Assembly (NCBI GenBank): GCA_017412765.1
Contig: JAFPWN010000046.1
Coordinates: forward strand, 1-64,000
From: Oscillospiraceae bacterium
GTDB taxonomy: Bacteria; Bacillota; Clostridia; Oscillospirales; Oscillospiraceae
Direction of reading: 5' to 3'
DNA: 64,000 bases
Part shown: piece by piece, positions 26,149 through 34,709 of the stretch
Numbering within the stretch: the stretch's first letter is position 1
Layout of the letters: each line of letters begins with the position of its first letter
The notes under the pieces: generated by a model
What the model was told of the DNA's origin: nothing
Databases searched by the model: none
What the model saw: only the letters and a program-made list of their open reading frames with translations
Translations under genes and position numbers: made by a program

Positions 26149-26359
26149 GGGCGGGTCATCACGACCCGCCCTCAATGCGTCGACAAAGTCTCCGCATCGA
26201 ACATATTTTGCACTCTCGGAGCGCAAAATATGACGCCTACGGGCGGGTGATGCGACGTGAAGGGGCCTCTTGGCCGGCCCCTTCACAGATCCCCGCCTCC
26301 TATATCCAACGCTTTTTCTTTTTGTCTACAGTCTGAGGGCGGGTCATCACGACCCGCCC
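26149..26359. mobile_element. T element copy 1, bracketed by duplicated hairpin
   Basis: A core of about 164 nt (26172-26335) begins ATGCGTCGACAAAGTC and ends TTTTTGTCTACAGTCT. It is flanked on both sides by an identical 24-nt hairpin sequence starting AGGGCGGGTCATCACG (26148-26171 and 26336-26359). The core contains two strong hairpins, CATATTTTGC/GCAAAATATG and GTGAAGGGGCC/GGCCCCTTCAC. It is about 94% identical by eye to the core at 49534-49695, which is bracketed by a different duplicated hairpin. The core ends are weak inverted repeats (GTCGACAAAG and CTTTTTGTCTAC). No coding capacity. It lies between convergent genes (GH32 and MATE). Confidence 0.75.
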
Positions 26360-26377
26360 GAATTCTTTATATTACCT

Positions 26378-26578
26378 CCGCAAAGCGCGGTGAAGTATGT
26401 AGGAGCAGGCACCGAAAGTTACTTCCGCAGTAAGCGGCCAAGCGTGTTAGATGCTTCGCGTATTATACAACAGCATCGCGCAGATCGGCGCACCCATGTG
26501 TAACGGTCTCAGACAAGAGCTTTTATCTCTCTCTTGGTTCCGTTCTCTCTCTTTTTCCCGAAAAAGAGAGAGAACGAA
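26378..26578 (+). repeat. R200 repeat copy 1
   Basis: A ~200 nt repeat that matches, in inverse orientation, copies at 30017-30216 and 46867-47072. Shared blocks include CCGCAAAGCGCGGTGAA, AGTTACTTCCGCAGTAAGCG, CTTCGCGTAT, AAGAGCTTTTATCTCTCTCT, and a terminal hairpin of GTTCTCTCTCTTTTT type. No open frame is shared between the copies. Confidence 0.8.
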
Positions 26579-26585
26579 CAGAAAC

Positions 26586-26606
26586 GGGCGGGGTATTTCC
26601 CCGCCC
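26586..26606 (-). terminator. Intrinsic terminator of the MATE gene
   Basis: Stem GGGCGGGG/CCCCGCCC with a 5-nt loop, followed on the minus strand by GTTTCTGTTC. It lies 9 nt after the MATE stop. Confidence 0.8.
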
Positions 26607-26614
26607 AAATTTCG

Positions 26615-28012
26615 CTATTCAGCCGAGTCCGTCACCCTCAGCATCCTCTTCTCCCAGCCGGAGCAGAAGTAGTAGACGGCGAGAAGCGCGGAGCATATGC
26701 CCCAGCCGATCGGATAGCCCACGCCGATGAAGATCGGGTCGGAGGTTAGCCGGCTCACTATCGCAAGGTAGATCTGACGGATCACGATGAAGCTCATGAT
26801 CTGTATCAGGGTCGGTATCTTCGTATCGCCCACGCCGCGCAGAGCGCCGGAGAGCACGCTGTTGCCGACGAGCAGGAGGTTCAGCGGCGAGATCACCCGC
26901 AGGAAAATCACGCCGTAATTGATCGTTTCCGCGGCGACCGCGGCGTCGGCGCCGTCCGTCTCGACGAACAGACCGATGAGCGGCTCGGCAAAAATCTCAA
27001 GCGCGAGCGCGACAAGTCCGACGGCGGCGACGGTCAGTATAAACGCGACGAGCGTACCCTTTTTCGCCCGCTCGCGGTTGCCCGCGCCGATATTCTGCCC
27101 GACGAAGGTCGTTGTCGCAAGGCTCAGCGCCTGCTGCGGCACGGCTGTGAATGCGTCGATGCGCGTGTACGCGCCCCAGCCCGCCATACAAGCGGTCTGA
27201 AACGAGTTTATGTAGCTCTGCACGAAGGTATTTGAGAACGAAACGAGCATCTGCTGAATGCTCGATGGCAGTCCGATCTGCACTATTCTGCGCAGCATCG
27301 GGCGGTAAATGCGCATTTTGAGCGGCTCGAGGCGGTAGCTCTCGTCGCTCGTCATCAGCGTCCAGACGACGAGCACGGCGCTCACAAGCTCCGCGACGAC
27401 CGTCGCCCAGCCGACTCCGGCAACGCCCCACTTCAGATACTTCACAAACCATATATCGAGCACTACGTTGACGATTGCCGAAGCAACGAGGAAGTACAGC
27501 GGTCTTTTCGCGTCGCCGACGGCGTTCAGTATTCCGGTGCCGAGATTGTAGACGAGCAGTCCGATACTGCCGGCAAAGTAGATCCGCAGGTACTCCGTCG
27601 CCTCGGGGAAAACGTCGTCCGGCGTGTTCGTAAGGCGCAGCATAGCCGGCGCGAAGAAGTATCCGAGGATCGTGAACGCCACGCCGAAGACGAGCGCAAG
27701 CACCATCGCGGTATGCACAGCCTCGTGAACCCTTCTGTCCTCTCTCGCGCCGAAGTGCTGGCTTATGACTACGCCGGCGCCGTTGGCAAGTCCCATAAAT
27801 GCGCCGATGAGGGTATAGCTGATATTGCCCACGCTGCCCACGGCGGCGAGCGCCGTCATCGAGGCGTATTTGCCGACCGTGATCGAGTCCACCATGTTGT
27901 AAGCCTGCTGGAATACGTAGCCCACCATCAGCGGCAGCGAGAAGGCGACAAGATGGGCGACGACTGAACCCTCGGTCATTATCGTCGCCCGTTTTTTAAC
28001 TGTTTTTTCCAT
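26615..28012 (-). CDS. MATE family multidrug/cation antiporter
   Basis: A 465-residue membrane protein with twelve hydrophobic helices in two similar halves. The N-terminal PLMVGYVFQQAYNMVDSITV and GAFMGLANGAGVVISQHFGA blocks, and their second-half equivalents (QIGLPSSIQQMLVSFSNTF, FVGQNIGAGNRERAKKG), identify the MATE family (NorM/DinF-like, clostridial type). It exports drugs or metabolites using a Na+ or H+ gradient; the substrate is unknown. Single gene with its own promoter and terminator. Confidence 0.93.
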   Translation of the reverse strand: MEKTVKKRATIMTEGSVVAHLVAFSLPLMVGYVFQQAYNMVDSITVGKYASMTALAAVGSVGNISYTLIGAFMGLANGAGVVISQHFGAREDRRVHEAVHTAMVLALVFGVAFTILGYFFAPAMLRLTNTPDDVFPEATEYLRIYFAGSIGLLVYNLGTGILNAVGDAKRPLYFLVASAIVNVVLDIWFVKYLKWGVAGVGWATVVAELVSAVLVVWTLMTSDESYRLEPLKMRIYRPMLRRIVQIGLPSSIQQMLVSFSNTFVQSYINSFQTACMAGWGAYTRIDAFTAVPQQALSLATTTFVGQNIGAGNRERAKKGTLVAFILTVAAVGLVALALEIFAEPLIGLFVETDGADAAVAAETINYGVIFLRVISPLNLLLVGNSVLSGALRGVGDTKIPTLIQIMSFIVIRQIYLAIVSRLTSDPIFIGVGYPIGWGICSALLAVYYFCSGWEKRMLRVTDSAE

Positions 28013-28044
28013 TATTCAGCCTTTCGGGGTATAATAGTCTCACT

Positions 28045-28073
28045 AATATAGCCCCAAAGCAGTTTTTTGTCAA
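28045..28073 (-). promoter_or_regulatory. SigA-type promoter of the MATE gene
   Basis: On the minus strand TTGACA and TATATT are separated by 17 nt, 33 nt before the ATG. Confidence 0.8.
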
Positions 28074-28076
28074 TAA

Positions 28077-28640
28077 TTATTTAAGAATATCCGCCACACT
28101 TTCGAGAAGACCCGACAGCGCCGACTGATACTCCCTCTCCTCCTCGCGCACCGCGCTTCTCCAAACCGCGATATCCTCGCTTTTCAGCTCGCTCGCGCCG
28201 AGAAACGCGAGCGCGGCGGCGGCTTTCTCGGTCTTTATAACGACCTGCGTGTACTCACAGCCGAGCATGAGCGCGCTGAGCGCGGTCTTATCGTCAATTA
28301 GCCCGCTTGTGAGAATGCCCCAGGTGTCGTATATCGTGTCGGGCGCGACGGCGCCGACGATGACGTCGTACTCCGCGAGCGCATCGGGCGCAGAGCGGCG
28401 GTTATTGAAGATATAGCGGAACCACTCATCCCCGCGCGGGAGATATTTCACCTTCAGCCCCGCGAGGTCAAGCTCGTAGGAATTGAGATAAGTCGTCATT
28501 CCGCGCCTCTCTCTTGCCCAGCGGCGCGAAAATTCCTCGCTGTCGGAGAGATAAAACCCCTGCCCGAAGTCGGCGTTCGCTCTGCCTCGGCGAATATCCG
28601 GCGAGGAGATAATATCAAAGCCGGTGTGATAAACTCTCAT
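28077..28640 (-). CDS. DUF3990 family protein (ADP-ribosyltransferase-like fold)
   Basis: A 187-residue protein with the DUF3990 hallmark YHTGFDIISSPDIRRGRANAD then FGQGFYLSDSEEFSRRWA, followed by LKVKYLPRGDEWFRYIFNNR and YDVIVGAVAPDTIYD. The family is predicted to share the ADP-ribosyltransferase fold, with His and Tyr in the opening motif; activity is unproven. It begins 2 nt after the stop of the nitroreductase gene, so it is cotranscribed with it. No obvious antitoxin neighbour. Confidence 0.82.
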   Translation of the reverse strand: MRVYHTGFDIISSPDIRRGRANADFGQGFYLSDSEEFSRRWARERRGMTTYLNSYELDLAGLKVKYLPRGDEWFRYIFNNRRSAPDALAEYDVIVGAVAPDTIYDTWGILTSGLIDDKTALSALMLGCEYTQVVIKTEKAAAALAFLGASELKSEDIAVWRSAVREEEREYQSALSGLLESVADILK

Positions 28641-28641
28641 C

Positions 28642-29442
28642 TTACCACCTGAAAGAAGCTATGTAGTCCACGCCCTCCGGCGTTTTTATGCCGGGGTCGG
28701 CAAGCTCAAAGCGCGGCTCAAAGCCCTTTTCCCGCATCGCAAGCTCGAAGTGGCACAGCGCAATGCCGAGGTCGATCTTCTGCATATCCCAGCCCGTTCC
28801 GGCGCCGTAGCCGCGCGCGTGCTTTATGTAAAAATGCGCTGCGCTGCCGTCGAGCACGACGCGCCACGGCTGCTTATTCACCGCCGAGGGTGCGAGCCGC
28901 ACCGCCTCGAGCGCGTCCTTTATCGCTCCGCCGTCCGAAAGCGGCTTATCGAAAGCGCCGTCGAAGAATATCTCCCCAAAATCAAGGCGCGAATCCGCCT
29001 TTATGCCCGTGCGCATCATGCCCTCGCGGATGCTCATTTTCTTTGCAGGGTAGCCAAGCGGGCTCATGCAGGGCATGACCTCGCCGCTTTTCAGCTCCAT
29101 CGCGCGCTCAAACGCGCCTCTGTCCATAGTGCCCGCGATTATCGTAGTGCCGACGCCGAGCGTTTCGCAGAGCAGCACGATCTTCTCAAAGGAGTAGCCA
29201 AACGCCTCCTCCGCGTGCTCCGCGCGGCGCATTTTTCCCGCGATAAAGCGCTGCGCGCCGACGATCACCGGGCTTGAAAGCCCCTCGTCGGCGCTGAGTA
29301 TGCGCCACTCTATCAGCTGTCCGTATGGATTATCCGCGCCCTTCGCGCACTCCTCGATTTTCTCAAGGTCGCCGGAGTAAAGGTCAATGCCGTCAAAGGT
29401 GCGGACGCTGCGGCGCGCGCGGATCGTGTCAAGTATGCTCAT
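28642..29442 (-). CDS. Nitroreductase family protein
   Basis: A 266-residue protein of the nitroreductase superfamily, of the longer clostridial (TM1586-like) type. The FMN-binding motif ARRSVRTFDG is near the N-terminus, the C-terminal half has RLAPSAVNKQPWRVVLDG, and LGIALCHFELAMREKGFEP corresponds to the dimer helix. Probable FMN- and NAD(P)H-dependent reductase; the substrate is unknown. The ATG ending at 29442 has GGAGGG upstream. First gene of a two-gene operon with DUF3990. Confidence 0.85.
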   Translation of the reverse strand: MSILDTIRARRSVRTFDGIDLYSGDLEKIEECAKGADNPYGQLIEWRILSADEGLSSPVIVGAQRFIAGKMRRAEHAEEAFGYSFEKIVLLCETLGVGTTIIAGTMDRGAFERAMELKSGEVMPCMSPLGYPAKKMSIREGMMRTGIKADSRLDFGEIFFDGAFDKPLSDGGAIKDALEAVRLAPSAVNKQPWRVVLDGSAAHFYIKHARGYGAGTGWDMQKIDLGIALCHFELAMREKGFEPRFELADPGIKTPEGVDYIASFRW

Positions 29443-29470
29443 CGTTGCCCTCCGTTATGTGTTTTGCTAT

Positions 29471-29499
29471 ATTATATCGCGTGCAATCTATCTTGTCAA
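29471..29499 (-). promoter_or_regulatory. SigA-type promoter of the nitroreductase operon
   Basis: On the minus strand TTGACA and TATAAT are separated by 17 nt. The -35 box lies within the last codons of spoVAC. Confidence 0.8.
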
Positions 29500-29931
29500 C
29501 CCGATAAGCCACAGAATGACGCCGTAAGCGGCGGAGGCGAGCGTTCCGTAGACGATGACCGGCCCGGCGATGGAGAACATCTTGACGGCGGTGCCGGTTA
29601 TCAGTCCCTCGGTGCGAAATTCGAGCGCCGGGGCGCAGATCGCGTTGGAGAAGCCTGTTATCGGCACGAGAGTACCGGCGCCGGCGTGTTTTGCGATCTT
29701 ATCGTACACTCCGAGAGCCGTTAGGAGCGCGCCGAGTCCGACGAGCGTCACGCTCGTAAGCGTTCCGGAGGCGGTTTCATCGGCAAGCTTGAGCCAGAAA
29801 TCGCGTATCAGCTGACCCAGAACGCATATCGCGCCGCCGATCAGAAACGCCTTCATCACGTTGAGCGCCGTTTTGGACTTCGGCGCGCGTTTTTCCACTA
29901 ATTTTGCGTATTCCGCGTTAGTTAGCTGCAT
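29488..29931 (-). CDS. spoVAC: Stage V sporulation protein AC
   Basis: A 147-residue membrane protein of the SpoVAC/SpoVAE family, which forms the dipicolinic acid channel of the inner spore membrane. Hydrophobic segments start at about 27, 52 and 92, with the conserved FLIGGAICVLGQLIRDFW, GTLVPITGFSNAICAPALEF and EGLITGTAVKMFSIAGPVIV. Its presence suggests an endospore-former. The usual neighbours spoVAD and spoVAE are absent here. I use the ATG ending at 29931; a GTG three codons upstream is possible. Confidence 0.88.
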   Translation of the reverse strand: MQLTNAEYAKLVEKRAPKSKTALNVMKAFLIGGAICVLGQLIRDFWLKLADETASGTLTSVTLVGLGALLTALGVYDKIAKHAGAGTLVPITGFSNAICAPALEFRTEGLITGTAVKMFSIAGPVIVYGTLASAAYGVILWLIGLTR

Positions 29932-29963
29932 AATAATCACCCGCGATTATTATGCGCCGCGAG

Positions 29964-29992
29964 TATTTGATTATTCAATAAAGATGGTATGC
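29964..29992 (-). promoter_or_regulatory. Possible SigG/SigF-type promoter of spoVAC
   Basis: The minus strand reads GCATA, 18 nt, CAAATA about 33 nt before the start. This approximates the GYATR...CATNNTA forespore sigma consensus. No SigA-type promoter with both boxes was seen there. Match in the -10 box is partial. Confidence 0.4.
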
Positions 29993-30016
29993 GGCGGCAT
30001 TCCAACCGCGCTTATA

Positions 30017-30216
30017 TGTTCATTCTCTCTCTTTTTCGAGAAAAAGAGAGAGAATGAACCAAGAGAGAGATAAAAGCTCTTGGCTGTGACTATCAGACTT
30101 GGCGCCACTTAATGCGCGGTGTACTTTGTCTGATACGCGAAGCGTCTAACTCACTTAGCCGCTTACTGCGTACTCAGTCTTACTGCCTGCTTCTACACAC
30201 CTCACCGCGCTGTGCG
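30017..30216 (-). repeat. R200 repeat copy 2
   Basis: Inverse orientation to copy 1. It starts with the hairpin TTCATTCTCTCTCTTTTTC, then CCAAGAG...CTCTTGG (30059-30083), TCTGATACGCGAAGCG, CTTAGCCGCTTACTGCG, and ends in CTCACCGCGC. It occupies most of the gap between rplQ and spoVAC. I see no gene in that gap. Confidence 0.8.
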
Positions 30217-30262
30217 TTTGTGATTTGCAGCTGTACGATCGCAAAAAGCACACATAATAAAA

Positions 30263-30290
30263 CCCCCCGGGCTGTGAACTGCCCAGGGGG
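30263..30290 (-). terminator. Terminator of the ribosomal operon
   Basis: On the minus strand CCCCCTGGGC, loop, GCCCGGGGGG, followed by TTTTATTATG, 21 nt after the rplQ stop. Confidence 0.9.
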
Positions 30291-30310
30291 TCTCATCTTT
30301 TATTAAGAGC

Positions 30311-30652
30311 TTATACGAGCTCAACAACGCCGATCTCAGCGCTGTCGCCGCGGCGAACGCCGGTGCGGGTGACTCTCGTGTAGCCGCCTTCACGGTCGGC
30401 ATACTTGGCAGCGAGCTCGCTGAACACCTTGGTCACGACGTCCTCGCGGGTGATGAACGCGAGTGCCTGACGGCGGGAGGCAAGAGTATTCTTCTTGCCC
30501 AGAGTTATCATCTTCTCGGCGAGGGGAGCGATCTCCTTGCAGCGGGAGATGGTGGTCTCCATCTTGCCGTTATCAAGGAAGTCGGTGACCTGCTGGCGGA
30601 GCATCGCCATGCGCTGATCGGTGGTCTTGCCGAGCTTACGGGGTCCGGTCAT
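30311..30652 (-). CDS. rplQ: 50S ribosomal protein L17 (bL17)
   Basis: A 113-residue subunit of the large ribosomal subunit near the exit-tunnel rim. Starts TGPRKLGKTTDQRMAMLRQQV and ends with the family's RRGDSAEIGVVELV. Length normal. Last gene of the S10-spc-alpha operon, 38 nt after rpoA and directly before the terminator. Confidence 0.97.
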   Translation of the reverse strand: MTGPRKLGKTTDQRMAMLRQQVTDFLDNGKMETTISRCKEIAPLAEKMITLGKKNTLASRRQALAFITREDVVTKVFSELAAKYADREGGYTRVTRTGVRRGDSAEIGVVELV

Positions 30653-30690
30653 TGGTTTTTCCTCCTTTACAGAAAGATCAGTTCAAACTT

Positions 30691-31641
30691 TTAGTTATCC
30701 TCGGAAGCGAGGCTTAATCCCATCATCGCAAGCTTGTGTACGACTTCCTCAAGGGACTTATGTCCGAGGTTGCGCACCTTGATCATCTCGGACTCGGTCT
30801 TCTGAACGAGCTCCTCGACGGTGTTTATGTTGGCGCGCTTGAGGCAGTTGAAGCTGCGGACGGAGAGGTCAAGCTCTTCGATAGTCATCTCAAGCACCTT
30901 ATCGCGCTGAGTCTCCGCCTTCTCGACCACGAGGCTCTTGGAGCCGGCGGTCTCGGAGAGGTCGGTGAACAGCGTGAAGTGGTCGCAGAGGATCTTGGCG
31001 CCGAGGGAAACAGCGTCTCTTGCGGAGATCGTTTTGTCGGTCCAGACCTCAAGAGTGAGCTTATCGAAGTCCGTCATGTTGCCTACGCGGGTATTCTCGA
31101 CGGAATAGTTGACCTTCGTGACGGGTGTATAGATGGAGTCTACGGGGATAACGCCGATAGCAGGCTGTCTCATCGCCTTGTTGCGCTCAGCGGAGACGTA
31201 GCCGCGGCCGTGATCAAGCGTAAGCTCCATGCGGATATTGGCATCGGCGGCAAGCGTGCAGATGTGGAGCTCCGGATTGAGGATCTCAACGTCGCTGTCC
31301 GTCTTGATGTCACCCGCGGTGACCTCGCCCTCGCCGGTTGCATCGATAAATACGGTCTTTTCGCCCTCGGAGTGCAGCTTTGCGATGATGCTCTTGAGGT
31401 TCAGGACGATCTCGGTGACGTCTTCCTTGACGCCGGGGATCGTGGTGAACTCGTGCTGGACGCCGTTGATCTTAACGCTCGTGATGGCGGTGCCGGGCAG
31501 CGAGGAGAGCAGGATGCGTCTGAGAGCGTTGCCGAGGGTTATACCGTAGCCGCGCTCGAGCGGCTCCACGACGTATTTGCCGTAGGAGTCGTCGCCGGGG
31601 GCTTCTTCGCATTCGATGCGGGGCTTTTCAATTTCTATCAC
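30691..31641 (-). CDS. rpoA: RNA polymerase alpha subunit
   Basis: A 316-residue protein. The N-terminal assembly domain carries [20 protein letters not shown] and the C-terminal domain the (HhH)-type LIKVRNLG-like segment [15 protein letters not shown] that binds UP-element DNA and activators. The domains are joined by a flexible linker around residue 230. Position between rpsD and rplQ is canonical. An AGGAGGG site precedes the ATG. Confidence 0.98.
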   Translation of the reverse strand: MIEIEKPRIECEEAPGDDSYGKYVVEPLERGYGITLGNALRRILLSSLPGTAITSVKINGVQHEFTTIPGVKEDVTEIVLNLKSIIAKLHSEGEKTVFIDATGEGEVTAGDIKTDSDVEILNPELHICTLAADANIRMELTLDHGRGYVSAERNKAMRQPAIGVIPVDSIYTPVTKVNYSVENTRVGNMTDFDKLTLEVWTDKTISARDAVSLGAKILCDHFTLFTDLSETAGSKSLVVEKAETQRDKVLEMTIEELDLSVRSFNCLKRANINTVEELVQKTESEMIKVRNLGHKSLEEVVHKLAMMGLSLASEDN

Positions 31642-31712
31642 TAATTATTACCCTCCTTAAAAATGTGCCGGTAAAGCGGCGGTAGATGCGGAATACTGAG
31701 GGCTCAAAGCGA

Positions 31713-32324
31713 TTACTTGGAGTACAACTCGACGATGAGGTGCTCTGCGACCTCGAAGTCGATATCATCTCTCGCGGGCATCGCTACAACCTTGCCTTCG
31801 CCCTTGTTGGCATCGTAATCGAGCCACTTCGGTACGTTGCGGAAGGAATCGGCCTCCATCATAGCCTTGAACTTGGGAAGGCTGCGGCTGGACTCCTTGA
31901 CGCCGATAGTCATACCGGGCTTTACGAGGAAGGAGGGGATGTTGCACTTGTGGCCGTCAACGGTGAAGTGACCGTGGTTGACGAGCTGGCGCGCCTCCTT
32001 GCGGGTATTGGCAAGACCAAGGCGATAGATAACGTTGTCGAGACGGCGCTCGATGGTGGTGAGGAGGACCTCACCGGTAACGCCTGCGGAGCGCTCCGCC
32101 TTCTCATAGTAAGCGCGGAACTGTCTCTCGAGGATACCGTAAATGAACTTTACCTTCTGCTTTTCGTTGAGCTGGATAGCGTACTCGCTCTTCTTAGCTC
32201 TTCTCTGCGCGCCGGGGTTGCGCTTGGTGGAAGTGGACTTGGACTTCTCAGTGTAACCCATAACGGCGGGCGAAATGCCAAGCGCACGGCAGCGCTTGAC
32301 GATGGGCTGCATATTCTTTGCCAT
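31713..32324 (-). CDS. rpsD: 30S ribosomal protein S4 (uS4)
   Basis: A 203-residue protein that nucleates 30S assembly and lines the mRNA entry channel with S3 and S5. The S4 RNA-binding domain is visible at about 90-150 (ERRLDNVIYRLGLANTRKEA). The N-terminus has only one Cys (RCRALGIS), so this is the zinc-free form. In Bacillus-type species S4 is often encoded elsewhere; here it is within the operon between rpsK and rpoA, the clostridial arrangement. Confidence 0.97.
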   Translation of the reverse strand: MAKNMQPIVKRCRALGISPAVMGYTEKSKSTSTKRNPGAQRRAKKSEYAIQLNEKQKVKFIYGILERQFRAYYEKAERSAGVTGEVLLTTIERRLDNVIYRLGLANTRKEARQLVNHGHFTVDGHKCNIPSFLVKPGMTIGVKESSRSLPKFKAMMEADSFRNVPKWLDYDANKGEGKVVAMPARDDIDFEVAEHLIVELYSK

Positions 32325-32345
32325 CTTACTTTCTCCTTTCCGTTA

Positions 32346-32750
32346 TTAGACTCTGCGGCGCTTGGGCGGACGGCAGCCATTGTGGGGGATCGGGGTAACG
32401 TCCTTGATGAGGGTTACCTCGAGACCGACGGTCTGCAGTGCGCGGATAGCGGCCTCGCGTCCGGAGCCGGGTCCCTTGACGTAGACCTCGACGGTCTTAA
32501 GACCGTGCTCCATAGCAGCCTTCGCAGCAGTCTCGGCGGCGGTCTGAGCGGCGAACGGGGTGGACTTTCTGGATCCGCGGAAGCCCATTCCGCCGGCGGT
32601 CGCCCAGCTGAGCGCGTTACCGTTCATGTCGGTAACGGTTACCATTGTGTTATTGAAGCTGGAGCTGATATGCACCTGACCCTTTTCGATATTCTTTCTC
32701 TCGCGGCGTCTGGTTCTTACCTTGCCCTTGACCTGTTTCTGTGCAGCCAT
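32346..32750 (-). CDS. rpsK: 30S ribosomal protein S11 (uS11)
   Basis: A 134-residue platform protein that helps select the mRNA in the E/P region. Conserved [21 protein letters not shown] and [20 protein letters not shown] are present, ending in the basic CRPPKRRRV tail. Fifteen nt from rpsM. Confidence 0.97.
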   Translation of the reverse strand: MAAQKQVKGKVRTRRRERKNIEKGQVHISSSFNNTMVTVTDMNGNALSWATAGGMGFRGSRKSTPFAAQTAAETAAKAAMEHGLKTVEVYVKGPGSGREAAIRALQTVGLEVTLIKDVTPIPHNGCRPPKRRRV

Positions 32751-32765
32751 GTGTATATCCCTCCC

Positions 32766-33134
32766 TTACTTCTTCTTGTTGGCGATCGTGCGTTTCGGGC
32801 CCTTGCGGGTGCGCGCGTTCGTCTTGGATCTCTGACCGCGAACAGGGAGACCCCTGCGGTGACGGTTGCCGCGATAGCAGCCGATCTCGGTCAGGCGCTT
32901 GATGTCGAGTGCGACGGAACGGCGGAGGTCGCCCTCAACTACGTAATTCTTGTCGATGACCTCGCGGAGTGCTGCCTCCTGGTCGTCGGTGAGGTCCTTT
33001 ACGCGGGTATCGGGGTCGATACCGGTGGCCTCGAGTATTTTCTTTGCACTTGTTCTGCCGATGCCGTAAACATAAGTGAGGCCGATCTCGATCCTCTTCT
33101 CACGGGGCAGGTCAACGCCGGATATTCTTGCCAT
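32766..33134 (-). CDS. rpsM: 30S ribosomal protein S13 (uS13)
   Basis: A 122-residue head protein contacting the P-site tRNA and forming intersubunit bridges. [20 protein letters not shown] and the C-terminal [19 protein letters not shown] are standard. The basic tail ends in [11 protein letters not shown]. Confidence 0.97.
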   Translation of the reverse strand: MARISGVDLPREKRIEIGLTYVYGIGRTSAKKILEATGIDPDTRVKDLTDDQEAALREVIDKNYVVEGDLRRSVALDIKRLTEIGCYRGNRHRRGLPVRGQRSKTNARTRKGPKRTIANKKK

Positions 33135-33155
33135 AGCTTAGCTTAGTCTCCTTTC

Positions 33156-33275
<120 letters not shown>

Positions 33276-33344
33276 TTACCTTCCTTTCATCTGAGGCGAA
33301 TTTAACTTCTGTGGGTTTTTTGTTGTAATATATCAGGATCACTT

Positions 33345-33447
33345 AATCGGATTCGATTTTTTGTCAGGCGATGCGGCGCTCGCCGCAGACAGTATCGTCT
33401 ATACGGCAAGGCGACGCCGCGAAGCATGGCGGAAAATCGGGCCGATT
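33345..33447 (-). repeat. D element copy 3, between infA and rpmJ
   Basis: Outer arms AATCGG/CCGATT, then CGATTTT/AAAATCG; inner arms GCGGCG/CGCCGC and CGCC/GGCG; central hairpin GTATAGACGATAC with the box ATACTGTCTGC. The right end overlaps the first two bases of the infA stop codon (33446-33448). Orientation is that of the operon. Confidence 0.85.
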
Positions 33448-33664
33448 ATTTTGAACGCCAAGTGATGCGTCCGCGAGTCAGATCATACGGGCTCATCTGA
33501 ACCGTGACCTTATCGCCGGGCAGTATCCTGATGAAATTCATGCGAAGCTTGCCGGAAATATGCGCCAGAATCACGTGCCCATTGCCGATATCGACCTTGA
33601 ACATCGTATTCGGAAGCGACTCAACTACGGTACCTTCGATCTCAATTTCGTCCGATTTTGCCAC
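33446..33664 (-). CDS. infA: Translation initiation factor IF-1
   Basis: A 72-residue S1/OB-fold protein binding the 30S A site. Typical [19 protein letters not shown] and the final [11 protein letters not shown] are present. Its stop codon forms one end of the D element that separates it from rpmJ. Confidence 0.97.
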   Translation of the reverse strand: MAKSDEIEIEGTVVESLPNTMFKVDIGNGHVILAHISGKLRMNFIRILPGDKVTVQMSPYDLTRGRITWRSK

Positions 33665-33678
33665 TTTGCATACCTCCT

Positions 33679-33948
33679 TTACGCTTCGGAGCTCTCGCTG
33701 AAATCCGCGATCGCTCTTCTGATTTCGCTGTTCGTCACTCTCTCACCCTGACGGAGCTTTTCGGCGGTTCTGCCGCTGCTCACAGCCAAAAATTCGAGGT
33801 GTTTTACCTTCTTGCGCTTGGGATTTTCGAGGCGTCTCGCCCTTCCGTCCGCAATAAGCGCCATTTCTCCGTCCGCTCCGATGACGAAGAACGTCTTTCC
33901 GGCGTCTCTGCCGTTTTTCGAGCGGACCAAGTCCGAAATCTGAATCAT
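33679..33948 (-). CDS. KOW-domain RNA-binding protein (L14e-like, YbzG type)
   Basis: An 89-residue protein. A KOW-like N-terminus ([20 protein letters not shown]) precedes a basic stretch ([16 protein letters not shown]) and a helical tail. In Bacillota such a gene sits between map and infA, as here; B. subtilis ybzG is the equivalent. The role is unsettled, probably a ribosome- or RNA-associated factor. The ATG ending at 33948 is the usual MIQISDLV start and lies 2 nt after the map stop, with GGAGGAAA upstream. Confidence 0.85.
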   Translation of the reverse strand: MIQISDLVRSKNGRDAGKTFFVIGADGEMALIADGRARRLENPKRKKVKHLEFLAVSSGRTAEKLRQGERVTNSEIRRAIADFSESSEA

Positions 33949-33950
33949 AC

Positions 33951-34709
33951 TCAGATTTCCTCCTCGCAAACTGTCAGGAGCTCAGGCTCCCCGTCTGTGA
34001 TGAGAAGTGAGTTTTCATAGTGCGCCGCCATGGAGCCGTCAACTGTTACGACGGTCCAATCGTTATCCAGCACCCTCACGGCGTAGCCTCCGGCGCAGAC
34101 CATCGGCTCGACCGCGATCGTCATACCCTTTACGAGTCTGGGACCGTGTCCCGGAACGCCGTAGTTGGGTACCTCGGGATCCTCGTGAAGCACCGCGCCC
34201 ACGCCGTGACCGACGTAATCGCGCACTACGGAATATCCGTTCGCTTCAACGTATTTCTGGACGGCAGCTCCGATATCGGAGACCCGGCAGCCAGGTCTGG
34301 CAAATTTGATGCCCTCGAAAAAGCTCTGCCGTGTGACTTCGACGAGCCTTTTCGCCTCCTCGGTAGCAGTGCCTGCGATGAACGTGGCGGCACAATCGCC
34401 CACGAAGCCATCCTTCGTAGCTCCGACGTCGATCTTGACAAGATCGCCGTCCCTGATCACACGCGGTCCCGGGATGCCGTGGATCACCTCGTCGTTTATC
34501 GAGATGCACACGCTCTTTGGAAAGCCGCCGTAGTGGAGGAAGGTCGGAGTAGCTCCCTGCGACTTGATAAATGCCTTTACTGCCTTGTCTATTTCAAGGG
34601 TTGTTACGCCGGGGACTACCATTTTGCCCGCTAATGCACGGGCCGCCGCGGTAATTCGTCCCGCCCGGCGCATGAGCTCTACTTCCTTTGGCGATTTGAC
34701 ACGGATCAT
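33951..34709 (-). CDS. map: Methionine aminopeptidase, type I
   Basis: A 252-residue enzyme that removes the N-terminal Met from nascent proteins. The dinuclear metal ligands of the family are present (DVGATKDGFVGDCAATF, the His in GHGVGAVLHEDPEVPN, Glu in AVEPMVC). The ATG ending at 34709 overlaps the adk stop by one base (TGATG), so the two are coupled. Canonical place after adk. Confidence 0.96.
   Translation of the reverse strand: MIRVKSPKEVELMRRAGRITAAARALAGKMVVPGVTTLEIDKAVKAFIKSQGATPTFLHYGGFPKSVCISINDEVIHGIPGPRVIRDGDLVKIDVGATKDGFVGDCAATFIAGTATEEAKRLVEVTRQSFFEGIKFARPGCRVSDIGAAVQKYVEANGYSVVRDYVGHGVGAVLHEDPEVPNYGVPGHGPRLVKGMTIAVEPMVCAGGYAVRVLDNDWTVVTVDGSMAAHYENSLLITDGEPELLTVCEEEI

Noticed and set aside
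26378-26578. R200 as a coding gene
   Set aside because: Open frames across the three copies are not conserved, whereas the hairpins are.
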